Source: Bombyx mori (taxonomy: Eukaryota; Arthropoda; Insecta; Lepidoptera; Bombycidae). Taken from it: 64,000 nt of DNA. The notes under the pieces are model-generated. The model made no database searches and had not been told where the DNA came from. It saw nothing but the letters and a program-made list of their open reading frames with translations. Location: the NCBI RefSeq assembly GCF_030269925.1, contig NC_085128.1, forward strand, positions 1,552,501 to 1,616,500. Reading direction: 5' to 3'. The translations under genes and the position numbers were made by a program. Positions 1 through 12,900 of the stretch are shown here, one piece after another (within the stretch, counting starts at the first letter, position 1; every line of letters begins with the position of its first letter).

Positions 1-201
1 TATTTCTGCCGTGAAGCAGTAATGCGTTTCGGTTTGAAGGGTGGGGCAGCCGTTGTAACTATACTGAGACCTTAGAACTTCTATCTCAAGGTGTGTGGCG
101 CATTTACGTTGTAGATGTCTATGGGTTCCAGTAACCACTTAACACCGGGTGGGCTGTGAGCTCGTCCACACATCTAGGCAACAAAAACAAAAAAAAAAAA
201 A
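1..201 (+). repeat. Bm1-type SINE, 3' part, cut by the window edge
   Basis: The body of the tRNA-derived SINE seen in full at 9214-9653 starts mid-element at base 1 and ends in an A-rich tail at about 181-201. It keeps the GTCTATGGG, AACCACTTAACACC and GTGAGCTCGTCC blocks that mark the 3' half of this family. Confidence 0.85.
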
Positions 202-202
202 T

Positions 203-346
203 AGCTGAAATACTAGCTAGACCAGCTATTTGGAAGTCTAGCCACCCAAAGTATTTCTCGTACTTCTTGTGGAATTCTCCATCTATAGGTATACTCCGAT
301 TCTTATTCAAATCATGTACTTCACAATCTTTTCCAAATAATAGGTC
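203..346 (-). other. Unrecognised open segment behind a possible splice acceptor
   Basis: On the minus strand a pyrimidine-rich GGTTCAG acceptor-like site at about 347-349 is followed by an open, charged stretch containing LLFGKDCEVHDL and KYEKYFGWLDF, which runs into the SINE at 1-201. I do not recognise the family. It could be an exon of a further gene interrupted by the SINE, or a decayed transposon. No donor site is evident before the SINE. Confidence 0.2.
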
Positions 347-424
347 CTGAACCAAAAAACTATTAATTTGTAAGCAATATCGAGATAATTTCGATATAGA
401 CATTTCGCTGTCGGACTTCCTTAC

Positions 425-770
425 TAGTCGCGGCGGCGAACGTGAGTACCCGTGGCCTGCAAACGGTGCTGCGCGAATGGTCGCCTCGCCCACCGCTTCG
501 CTGTTCGCACCGCCGATCCCCGTGGCCAGGCCGTTAGAGTGAGTCACAGATTTTATGAGATCGGTCCATCGTGTTGGAGATCGTCCGCGAGATCTTTTGC
601 CCTCGACTTTCCCTTGCCCCACCAACCTCTCAATGGAGTCCTCATCACGAGTGATGTGCACAGATGTAAAGGTAATATTTTCCCCGTGTTGCGAAACTCT
701 GGGACTAACACAGCCACATTGCTCCCTCAGCGCTACCATATACCATGTTCCTCTTGTCCCTTAGCACATA
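425..770 (-). mobile_element. 3' fragment of a LINE reverse-transcriptase ORF
   Basis: The minus strand encodes a basic C-terminal segment with GKRSRGRSPTRWTDLIKSV, the kind of arginine-rich, tryptophan-containing tail found at the end of ORF2 in RTE/CR1-like non-LTR retrotransposons. The reverse-transcriptase core is absent, so this is a 5'-truncated relic downstream of gene A. Confidence 0.5.
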
Positions 771-955
771 ATAGGTTCGGGAAAAAGTTTTTCGCATTTT
801 TTAAGAAAATTCACAACATTTTTTAATATATTTTATTTACATTTAACTAAGGTATGTACGCACCATTTTGTTCGATAAATTTTTGCCATCTTGTAGGTAG
901 GGACATGATCCCATTGCTATAGAAATTTTGGGGCTTCTGATCATAATACCGCAAC
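771..955 (-). pseudogene. Mariner transposase C-terminal remnant
   Basis: The minus strand encodes YYDQKPQNFY, then RWQKFIEQNGAYIP and a TAG stop at 847-849. This is the usual C-terminal end of mariner-family transposases. The stop is followed by an AT-rich stretch and a terminal-repeat-like end, TTCGGGAAAAAGTTTTTCGC, near 776-795. Only the last 36 or so codons are visible. The remnant abuts, and slightly overlaps in another frame, the last exon of gene A. Confidence 0.65.
832..837 (-). terminator. Candidate poly(A) signal for gene A
   Basis: An AATAAA hexamer lies on the minus strand about 105 bases past the gene A stop codon, inside the mariner remnant. If used, the transcript 3' end of gene A is supplied by transposon DNA. 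This rests on position and hexamer only. Confidence 0.35.
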
Positions 956-998
956 AATTGGTTTTGGCAGTCCTCTCGTGATGTTAACCTGACACTGC
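941..998 (-). CDS. Gene A exon 12 (C-terminus and stop)
   Basis: Acceptor TATAG at 999-1003 keeps the frame from exon 11; the nearby upstream AG at about 1009 would give an immediate stop. The exon encodes QCQVNITRGL and ends at a TGA at 941-943. It is 45 bases shorter than exon 12 of genes B and C and lacks their Trp-containing tail (DFAAWKDF), because it runs into the mariner remnant. Confidence 0.55.
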
Positions 999-3900
999 CT
1001 ATAGAATTCTAAAGAGAAATAAATAAATACCACGAAAATTTGAATGAAAAGGAAATGTATACTCACCTCTCACTCCTTACAAGAAAAGGATTTTTTGTGA
1101 TTTTAGTGATGCCGGGTGCTACACGGCACAATAGTTTGCCCATATTCGAATTTCTTATCTGAGACAGTTGTTCTGAAACAAACCCGCAAAATTATAATTT
1201 ACGTAATTACTTACCTCTCGTGAGTCCGCACGGGTAGGTACTACCGCCCTGCCTATTTCTGCCGTGAAGCAGTAATGCGTTTCGGTTTGAAAGGTGGGGC
1301 AGCCGTTGTAACTATACTGAGACCTTAGAACTTATATCTCGAGGGAGGTGGCGCATTACGTTGTAGATGTTTTTTTTTTTTTTTATTGCTTAGATGGGTG
1401 GACGAGCTCACAGCCCACCTGATGTTAAGTGATTACTGGAGCCCATAGACATCTACAACGTAGACGCGCCACCCACCTTGAGATACAAGTTCTAAAGTCT
1501 CAGTATAGTTACAACGGCTACCCCACCCTTCAAACCGAAACGCATTACTGCTTCACGGCAGAAATAAGCAGGGCGGTGGTACCTATCCGCGCGGACTCAC
1601 AAGAGGTCCTACCACCAGTAATTACGCAAATTATAATTTTGCGGGTTTGATTTTTATTACACGATGTTATTCCTTCACCGTGGAAGTCAATCGTGAACAT
1701 TTGTTGAGTACATATTTCATTAGAAAAATTGGTACCCGCCTGCGGGATTCGAACACCGGTGCATCGCTTCAACACGAATGCACCGGACGTCTTATCCTTT
1801 AGGCCACGACGACTTCAAACGTCTACGGGCTCCAGTAACCACTTAACACCAGGCGGGCTGTGAGCTTGTCCACCCTTGTCATTAGCCTATCAATTTTCGG
1901 CACGAAGCAATCTGATACAAAAGGTGGCGTTTTACAATGTAACCGAGAATTCGTGCTCATCTCTCCAGGTGGGTGACATACATTTATATCTATATTTATA
2001 AAAATGAATTGCTGTTCGTTAGTCTCGCTAAAACTCGAGAGCGGCTGGACAACCGATTTGGATAATTTTGGTCTTGAATTATTTGTGGAAGTCCAGAGAA
2101 GGTTTGAAAGGTAGATAAATATGAAAATGCTCGGAATTAAATAAAAATAACAATTTTGTTTTCCCTTTGATGTGTCCCCCGTCGGACGGATTCCTTTTGT
2201 TTGTTTTAAGTTTATTTTATACAAAAGCTTAGGTCTTTTATTTATCGATTGAGGCACTACGAAGTCTACCGGGTCAGCTAGTAGTGAATAAAGTCATTGG
2301 GCTGGAGTTAGCCCACTGAGTTTCTCGCCGGATCTTCTCAGTGGGTCGCGCTTCCGATCCGGTGGTAGATTCTGCGAAGCACTGCTCTTGCTAGGGTCAG
2401 GGTTAGCAACTCTCCGGTTTGAGCCCCGCGAGCTCACCTACAAACGTTAGGGCGAAACTGAAATAGCCTCTCAAGGCTATCAGCATAGGTAAAAAAAAAA
2501 GGACTGGAGTAAACAATTAATGTTAGATGGGCGGCGCCCTTGTTCAGTCATCTATTTCAAAAAATCTGTCAACGTAAGAGTAATAAGCGACTTACATATA
2601 AACGGACAGAAATCCAAACTCATTAAATCTAGCACAGTCGGGTTAAATATTTATAAAAAAAAAGGAAGTAAATTTTATCGAGACATCATTAATATTAATA
2701 AATTTGACTTCGCTTGTTGATCATACGATATATTCTCGATACGGAAACATGTTTCGTATGCTAATATAACTTAACATAACAATAAAATAAAATGAGTAAT
2801 TACTGTATTTTTTTATTTCTACGAATGTGAAATCAGTCTTAAGGCCCGGTGTTAAATGGTTACCGGAGCCTATCACCACTTGCAAGCTACCATCGATCCT
2901 GGGACATGAAGACGGGATCTCAACAGTAATGTGTGACGGTTGTCCTACCGGTGTATCCCGAGTCTATGACATGTCCTTCTTAAAACGAGGCTTGTGGAGT
3001 GTATTACGCAGTGCTTGGCTCTGCCCCTGGCATTGCTGATGTCTAAGGGCGACGGTAACCATTCACCATCAGATGGGCCGGATGCTCGTCTGCCTGCTAG
3101 GGCAATATAAATATATTATTATGGTCACGTTATTTGTATTTTACATCGGACCGCCACCAGTGGGTCAGAGGTGATCCAAGCTTCCTTCAATCACAGTATA
3201 TCAGACGCATTAACAATGCGTATCCAGAGATGAGGGTTTTTCAGAGTTGACTGTACCTCTGGTATTACTGATTTCCTTTACCCGGTGATCATTCACTATC
3301 AGGTAGTCAGTATGCACGTCAGTCTCCGAAAGCAATAATAGATTAATAATATCCTCATCTATTTGCTACTTTAAACAAAAACTCATAATATAACATTTCG
3401 ATTTGAAGGATACATACAAAAGTAGTTATTAAAATGTAATTGAATTTAGGTCTTATGTGCCAAGCAAGGATGTTCTAATCATATCGTAGTGTCTATGGAC
3501 TTTGTTATCCTTTTAACCACATATGACCCATCATCTACCTATCTTAGTGAAGTTTCTTGTCAGAGAAACTTTTATTTATCGTCTTTATATTTCTTAGGTG
3601 TTTTGTTGGGCTTACCAGGTGTAAAAGCGTATGGTCTATTCCGCCTCTCATACCAATGCCTATCTGATTTTATGCTCCGCAGAAGCTGTTCCGCCATTAG
3701 GCAGTATAGGGTACCCGGGACACTTCCATCCTTTATTTTTCGCTCAGACCATAGCCCAGGCATCAGGTCTACGTCTTGTGCACATTTGTAAACTCTTCTA
3801 AGGCGTTTAATTCTCTGTAATTAAAGAATTTCTTAAATTAGTTTTATTCAATGTAGTGACATTACTGTCTGTCGTGGTGATTTTGCAAAGAAATAATATA

Positions 3901-6900
3901 AATACATAGGACCATTCCCTTCTCATCTTTGCTCGGTGTTATAGGGATATAGTAATAGAGAGATAAGAATAATTAAAAAATATACACATATATAAATCAA
4001 CAAAAACTGAATTCCCAAACTATGCATAGTAGAAAATATCGTTGTAAATTAAAACCATACAAAACTTTGAGGTATGGTTACAAAAAAGGGCAAAAATAAA
4101 GTAAGATCAAGTTAAGATATCTAAGCGGCATTAGGCAATACCAAAGAAAAAGAAATAAGATTATAATTTAGATCTACTCTCTTCACTCCGCACCCACTCC
4201 TATTCTGACACATTATCATCATTATCAATAGCATCATCTACCACAATTAATTATTGCAGATACAATTTTTAATCCAAACTATTTAATCTAAGATGAATTA
4301 TTTTTCTCGCCAATTCCCAAACGCCATTACAATATGAATTTGCTTAGCACATAGCCACATTAAATAGCTTTCGAATTAAAATTGAGTTTGAAAATTTAAG
4401 CTTATAATGTGAAGAAGAAGACAGAATTAGAGCTCACATCTTCATCCATCACTTCAAGAAGATCCTTGAAGGTTTTGAACTTCTTCTTTCTGCATACTTC
4501 CAAATAATCAACATATGGAGCGAATCCAAATAATCGTCCTTTTGCTACATCCGCAGCTGTAATGTCGAATGCATACTGCAACCCTCCCAAGCCAACTTCG
4601 GAGATCTACAACAGGTTTGTTCGTTATATTCCGTTTTAGCACCAAAGAGGTGAGCTAGTGCTTAAAACATGTTAACATAACCAATTCTTACTGGTGGTAG
4701 GACCTCTTGTGAGTCCGCTCGGGTAGGTACTACCGCCCCGTCTATTTCTGCCGTGAAGCAGTAATGCGTTTCGGTTTGAAGGGTGGGGCAGCCGTTGTGA
4801 CTATACTAAGACCTTAAAACTATATCTCAAGGTGTGTGGCGCATTTACGTTGTAGATGTCTATGGGCTCCAGTAACCACTTAACACCAGGTGGGCTGTGA
4901 GCTCGTACACACATCTATGCAATAAAAATAAAAATAAACCCGATTCAAAGCATTATAAAATGTTATGTCGTAACTATAATTGACATAGTTTAGTTTTCTT
5001 GTTTTGCAGATTAGTTCATGACCGATTTTACGTCAAGCGGTTACCGGAGTCCTTCTTTAATGTGAAAAATGACCATTTTGAGATATGAGACAACATACAG
5101 CTGTCTTGATCTATTTTATATCAAGTATTTAAGTAAAATGACTGCCAATTTTTGCTGGTCCATACAATCATTAGAGAGTAAATAAACTATTCGCTTTAAT
5201 GAGTATATTTTTAACTAGATTTTAATCTCATTTTTTATAAAACAAAGAACCTTTATATATGACTATTTCTTACAACATAAATGATAATTCAGGTATTTTA
5301 AAAACTACCATAAGTTTAAGTCCTGACGTATGCAGTCTTTTTGAGAACGTTTATAGCTATTTAACTAAGCCATATGCGCGTATTTTAATACCAACATCAG
5401 GATCCACAGCATGGTCCATAAATTTAGAAGTGGACTGCAAGAAACTACCACGAGCTATCTGGGCTTCATGGTCATTTTCAGGGAAGTATGCTGTTCTGGT
5501 GGTCAAATTGACCATAGGGAATGTCTTGAAGCACTTGTAGTTTTCATCGTACAATCTAGAATTAAAAGATAATGATAAATAATCCATATATCAGATGCAT
5601 AATCCATGTATTTATTTATTATATAATATTTAAAAAAAATATAGCTAAAAGAATAACCAAATATGTTTCTACAATCAAAATCACATATAAGTAGAAAGTG
5701 AACAGAGAAGAGAAATTTAGAAATTTAAATTACAAAAAAACAAAAGCAACACAATACGCACATATATTTTTATACAGCTTCAGCTATCTTAAGACACTAG
5801 GTCGACGCTACATTTGTATTGGAGGTCAGTAATACGCAAGATGGTAGTACAAAGTCGTCCTAGCTATCAGCTACGACCCATCATTACAAACTAAATAATA
5901 CTCGTAGGTAGATATTACGACAACTTAGTTACAACTTACAAAGGTATGAAAGCATCTGGGATCTAAAAGGTTTCGAGCTTATTGTATTTGTAACCATCGA
6001 TTACACCATGGACCAAACCCCAAATGACATTGTTCATAGATTTCACTATTGAAGGAAAAAAAAACCTTTTAAAAAAACCGTTTCCGCAAAATTTCAAAAT
6101 TTGCGCAATTGTTGAAGGTAGCGGGCATTCTGAGCCTATCCAGGCACGTATCTCTGACCTGTTTACTTTTGCCGCCAAACATTCACGCTTTTCAGTTTAA
6201 AGTGTAGGAAACACACAAAAGCAAAGAGAATTGGACCTTGTGTTTCACGAAGCAATTGTGTGTGAAGTGAGCATGTGTATGGTTTCCGGCAACCAGTGGA
6301 CGATATGTATCTTGTCCGCCAATTGAGTGTAATAAAATGGAATGTCTGAAATCGGGTCACCGTTCTAATATGTGTTAGCTTCCGTAACCACATACTGCTA
6401 AACTTACTCAAGGGTCGCTTCTTGTGCAATGTGAAACCATCGTAGCACATAAGAATACTCGTCGGACATTTGTGGTATAATCTTCTCATCATAAACATCT
6501 CTGTAGCCTTTGTGTTTTGATATAACCCCGTCTTTTATCAGCCTTTCCATCCCTGAAAATAGAAGTTGTTGCGTAGACTTGATAATTCCTTGTTTAATTA
6601 GAGAATTCGGTGTTTTGTACTCAAAAATGTATATTTTGCTTCAAGGATCCGTTTAGAATAATTTCAGCATATCCTTTTACTAAAACAGTACCCATCGCCG
6701 AAGTAAAATCATCCTTCTTTAATGGAGTTTCCTTTCCTTAATGAGAAATCTAGCACTACCTAAATTAATTCATAAATAGTGAATTTCTTGACTAAGATGT
6801 CTTTCGGGTTCCAGACCGTCTTCCCCTTTGAACTAAAATAATGACGTTTACTTTAACTAAAAATACTATTCAACAAAATGAGATAAAAAATTGTTATTAA

Positions 6901-9900
6901 TATTTAACGACAACTTATGAACGGTGACGAGCATAAAATAGCCAGTTTTTAAAGCTAAATATTGGGAAAATTACAAGAACATTCGCAAGCCTGTCAAATA
7001 CCCAAAATCTGCTTACGTTGAAACTTATATTTTGCATTTATGAAAACTTACCAAACAAAAGAGGCAAAAATTGATAGTAATATATTTGTAAATAACCAGC
7101 TATCAGAATTTCTCTCGTCGTGTAGAAAATTTTATTGTCATCCCAACAGGGATTGATCTTCTCCAGATTCGCGGCCACAACGTTATGGAGTCTGTAGAAC
7201 CATATGTGGAATATGTTCGAGCCCATAACGCCATTGGGCACTAAAAGAAAATGTGATAAAATTTTACCTTTCCTTTAATATCATTAACTAATTAATACCT
7301 TGTTTCAATTAGTTCATACATTATGGGACATAGCATGTAGAAAAACACATTTAAATAAATTACTTTCTATTCTCTAAATTTTTTTCCTACCTAGCTGAGA
7401 GCCTTGAGAGGCTATCTCAGCGTAACCTTAACTAGTAGGTGAGCTCACGGGGCTCAAACCTGACGACGTTGCTAACACGAACCCTAGCAAGAGCCGTGCT
7501 TCGCAGAATCTACCACCGGATCGGAAACGCGACCCACTGAGAAGATCCGGCGAGAAACTCAGTGGGCTGTGTCTGAGGGTTAACTAGTCTCTCCAATCTA
7601 TTTTATAAACTAAATTTATTTTATCTTTGCAAACTCTTTCCTCCTCTTTTTCCCTTCTCCCTTTCTCCCTCTTTGAATTTATTTATCAAAGACGAGTTTA
7701 GAAACGGCTTCCACAGTATTGTGGCGTTTTAATTAAAATCCGATTTTTTTGGGCAATTTAGTATTTTTAATACGCTTTTATTAGCTACAGATGTATGTAT
7801 GTAACGGAATCTTTGAACATGATTTCGACCCCTTTCAAAACGTCGTATTAACTCGATATTTGGTATACTTATTAAGTACCAATGACAAGTCAATATTTAA
7901 AAAAAAACTGAAAAAGTTGAAATTCAACTAAAAAATGAAAAATAAATAATAGTTTAAAAAAACTAACAAGATACGCTTTTATAGAAAATCCTACTAAAAA
8001 TAGAAAATTAATTTTAATAAATTTCAATTGAAAATAGTGTAAGAAAAAATTATGTTATTGTAGAAAATGACAACATTCTATGATACCATGGTATCAGTAG
8101 TTATAAATATTTTATGAACAGATATGAGTAGAAGGGTTACTTTGATAATATCCTGAAAAGCTCGCCGCGCTTGTCTTTCCTTTTTTTTCTATTTTTTAGT
8201 TGGATTTTCTATAAAAGCGTATTTTGTTATTTTTTTTTAAACTATTATTTATTAGTATTAATAGTTATATTAATAGCCTATGCAGATAGTCCCGAGCCTC
8301 AGTATTGAGGAAACCGAAGCGAGAAGAAGAAGATAGGTTCCACTGCCCCGTCTAAGCGCTGGCTACTTGTGTAGGCCTACAACACATCCTCTTACTAGCT
8401 AATGAGTCTATACAGCACTCTACGCCTACTACTGCCGCGAATCATTCGTAGTTTCAGTCTGAAGGATTCCCGGATTCGTTTTTCTTTATGGCTTAGTGGG
8501 CGGACGAGCTTACAGCCCACCTGCTGTTAAGTGGTCACTGGAGCCCATAGACACCTACAACGTAAATGTGCCATCCACCTTGAGATATAAGTTATAAGGT
8601 CTCAGTATAGTTAGTACGGCTAACCCACCCTTCAAATCGAAACGCATTGCTGCTTCACGGTACAAATAGGCGGGGTGGTGGTACCTACCCGTGCGGACTC
8701 ACAAGAGGTCCTACCGCCAGTAAATTGATTTTAACCTAATCTGATTTTAACTTAATGTCGTAGGCCTTATATCAGACTATAGACTCTAAAATTTACTACA
8801 ACTACGCAGCTTCGAAATGACAGTCAAAACTTACGATACTTGTGACATAATGTTTCTTTTGGCTTCTGATTTGCGATACAGGATCTTTCGTTTCCTGATA
8901 GTGGGTAAGTCAAACCGTTCACTAACTCAACCTTCAATCTACCTCCTTTGTACTCTCGGAAATCGTTGATGCCTCCAGGTATGTAATTGTAAATATTAGA
9001 CAAATCAAAGAGTGGAGTCGATGGTAAAATCTAGAAACAGAAGAATAGCATCGCAGGCTCAAGAATTGCATTTATTTTATAAAATACGTTTTCATTCTGG
9101 TTTTTGACATTTTTTTCTTGTAAATGTAAGCTAGTAGTAGCGTTATAAAAGCAAACCTAATCAATAGAATTTCCCACATCCCTTTTTTTTGTTGCTTAAC
9201 TGGGAGTTTAAAAGTCGTCGTGGCCTAACGGATAAGACGTCCGGTGCATTCGTGTTGAAGCGATGCACCGGTGTCCGAGTCCCGCAGGCGGGTACCAATT
9301 TTTCTAATGAAATACGTACTCAACAAATGTTCACGATTGACTTCCACGGTGAAGGAATAACATCGTGTAATAAAAATGAAACCCGTAAAATTATAATTTG
9401 CGTAATTACTGGTGGTAGGACCTCTTGTGAGTCCGCACGGGTAGGTACCACCGCCCCGCCTATTTCTGCCGTGAAGCAGTAATGCGTTTCGGTTTGAAGG
9501 GTGGGGCAGCCGTTGTGACTATACTGAGACCTTAGAACTATATCTCAAGGTGTGTGGCGCATTTACGTTGTAGATGTCTATGGGCTCCAGTAACCACTTA
9601 ACATCAGGTGGGCTGTGAGCTCGTCCATATATCTAAGCAATAAAAAAAAAAAAAGTACGAGCTCACGGCTCACCTGATGTTAAATGGTTACTGGAGCCCA
9701 TAGACATCGACAACGTAAATTCCGGCACCCACCTAGAAATATGAGTTCTAAGGTCTCAGTTTAATAGTACAATGGTGGTACCTACCTGTGCGGACAGTAA
9801 ACAGAAATAGGCAGGGTTGTGGTATCTACCTCACAATTTTTCTTCAATAATTATTCCTCCCTCCGATATTAAAAAGTATTGCATCTTGACCGGGTGTATA

Positions 9901-12900
9901 CCGCCAGCCTCACTATTCCCGGATGAATAAATTTTAATTTTCTTATGGACAGTTATATTACAATATTATTCAGATGTTGCCCACTAAGTTTCTCGCTGGA
10001 CCTTAACAGTGGGTCGCGTTTCCGAACCGGTGGTAGATTCTGCGAAGCACTGCTCTTGCTAGCAACCAGTGCTAGCAACGTCCCCAGATTTGAGCTCCGA
10101 GAGCTCACCTACTCGCTCGGTTACGCTGGCATAGCTTCTCAAGGCTACCAGCTTAGATAATAAAAACGAAATTGATTTTGACCTCATATGTCATGAGCTC
10201 ATAGGGACTCCGGTAAAAACTTAAAACCGGGTGGCCGTGGGCTCGTCCGTCAGTTTGAGAATAAAATTAAATAATAATAATAAAACTTCATACCCGGGAA
10301 GGCGTTGTTTTATTACTTCTGCACTTGAAATATTGAAAGGTGTAAGGACTGGTTAGGTTCATACATCGAACATTTGAGAACCGGTGGACGGGGTCATTCT
10401 CGTAGATCAAATTCGGGGTACACTCATCGTCGTATTTTCCTTTTTCCTCACAGCAATACGTTTTTCGTTTGAGATAATTAACTTAAAAAATTGTAACAAA
10501 AAAAAAAATCATAAATTAAATCAATATCTTGTTACGATTAGAGTCTAATAGAAAATATGAATTGTTTTAATATTAATAAAACATTATTTGGTAATGACGA
10601 AATAAACGGTATAAATGTTAATAAAATACCTAATAGAAAACCTCCTTCTTTTTGGGGATGGTTTAAAAAGATTACACTGTACTCATTTTAGATAATTTCT
10701 TCATCGAACTAGAGTTAGTTCGGCGAGAAAACTAGCCCATAGACACAACTAACTTAGTTTCTCGCCTGATCTTTTCAGTGGGTCGCGATTCCAATCCCCT
10801 GGTAGATTCTGCGAAGCACAGCTCTTACTAGGGCTAGTGATATAAAATTCTCTTAGGTTGAGCCCGTGAGCTCACCTACCCGTCCGCGCCTAGCTGCAAT
10901 AAGCCCCTAGCCTACCAGGGAATAAGTATGGAAATGAAATTAATTCATTCACATAAAAATATATATTTATTTATAAATTTAGTTTTTTGGTTTTAAATAC
11001 ACAAGCCTATTTATGCAGCAAAGTTACGTTCTGCACAGACCAAGGTATAAGTCAAGATTGTGATTGCATTTCAATTTCTTAAAAACTAAACGAATTATTA
11101 TTTTTAAATTAATAACTTACTAACATCCTGTACGCTTCCAATGTCGTTGAACATGAACAGTACAAAGTACGTGACCAATTGCGTGAACTTCGATGACGAA
11201 GCCTTGCCTTCTAACAATGTCTCATATCGTATAATTCTGGGTGGTTTTAATTCTTCATTCGTACCACATATAGATTTTCGGTTTCTGTAACCTAAAAAAA
11301 AGCATAATTTCAAAGATTAGCCCGCTGGGGTGTTGATTCTTATAATATTCTTTGACTTGGCGGTATTAGCTAGCGCTCGGGATAGTAATGCCAAGGGTCG
11401 TGGGTTCGGTTCGCACGTCTGGCAAACGTTTGTGTGTCAATAAGTTTGTTTGCTCTTTGTCTAAGTGTTCTCTATATTTGTCTATCTATATGTTTTCTAT
11501 ATCTATATTATATTTATATATTTGAACGTAGATATTATGTGTGTGGATCAGTCTCTAGTTCCCACAGGTGGAGGGTCCTAATTTCCGAGCTGGTTGCTTA
11601 GTAGATTAGCAAATTAGTAAATAAAATAAGTAGTAAATTTGTAAAGTTGTTTTTTTTATGAGCGAGGGATCGCTTGTGGCCCGGAGGCATTTCCGGTTTC
11701 ACCAAGAGAGGTAGGCGAGCAAAGGCTCAGCCAGGAGGGGTGGGATTTGCTAACAGCTGCCCGAGCGCCGCCGAAGGAGACCTAACAACTCAAGAGCAAC
11801 TACTACGCGAATGAATCTACTGCCGGATCAGAATCGCGACCCGGTGAGAAGATCCGGCGAAGAAACTCAGCGGGCTGATGCATGGGTTAGGTTGTACGTG
11901 GAATTTTTGACGTGACAACATCTTATAATTCGATGGAGCCGGCTGCACGCACGAAAAAACATGACTCATTGAGGCGTTCCATTTAAGGATTGAAGTGCAA
12001 GCGAGAGCGCGCAACGAGAGACAAAGAGGCTAAATCGGCCTCCGCGTTCGGCAGCGTTCGACATCTGTCTCTCTCCTACTTGAGTGAGCGATGCATCCGC
12101 GTGGACAGCTGCTATACAATAATACATTTACATGTTTTCGTCAAGTATGAAGTTCAGTGAAAAGTGAATGTGGTGTCAATTGTCCATACAAAATATCTAT
12201 CAAACAAATAAAATTTAAATTTTGTTTTGAAAAATGAAACCATTCCATCAATATTTTCTTATGACGTTGTCACGTTGAACTATCGTCAGTAAACCGACTT
12301 TACAGACAACCGATTTTTTGTCGAGTTCGACTAATACGGTTACCGGTGTCCCTAAGCCACTTCCTAGCGTTAGAGCTGAAAACAATTGTAAAAGTTTTAA
12401 GATACCATCAGAATAAACAGGTGGTAGGACTCTGTAAGAAGGCGTGTGAATAGCTCCGCGCTGAGGGTTCTTCAGGTTGTTACAGGAACCATCGATCCTT
12501 CGTCTTTCATTTGGATCGCAAGGCGCGATTTCATTTGTACACATGCTGAAATTATAAAATATGTCCAATGAAAATTACAAGCCTTCATTAAGCTATAAAG
12601 TATCCATTAATAGCAGATATGTTTGGTTTTTTTTTTTTGATATGAAACATCTGTAGCCGCACGTAAAACCGATTTCTGGCGTGGCGACGCGTCGCCATGC
12701 GCAATCGACTGTGCGATTCTCTCCCACTCGATCCGGCGTTAAGCCATCTCTCTCGCTACACTGAGCTCGGATACCTATAGTGTATACTCCGTAGTGTATA
12801 CAGTGTTGTTTACTACAGTACACATAACCTGTTTTATTTGAAAAATAAAAAATATTTTTTCGTAATATTGTATTTTATCATTAAAACATATTTATCCTAT

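Noticed and set aside
119..739. 206-codon minus-strand ORF as one host gene
   Set aside because: It is a chance fusion of a LINE tail, an unrelated open segment and a SINE; the three parts belong to different elements.
3572..3616. Gene A ending at the exon 10 read-through stop
   Set aside because: Exons 11 and 12 with exact length or phase agreement to genes B and C were found at 1067-1172 and 941-998; the read-through tail (GKPNKTPKK) has no family match.
9214..9300. tRNA gene in the SINE head
   Set aside because: The A-box and B-box-like motifs belong to the tRNA-derived promoter of the SINE; no complete cloverleaf is evident and the same text recurs at every full-length copy.
12682..12697. 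Palindrome as an operator or transcription factor site
   Set aside because: No adjacent promoter or gene start; it lies deep in an intron within repeat-like DNA, so it is only recorded as a palindrome.
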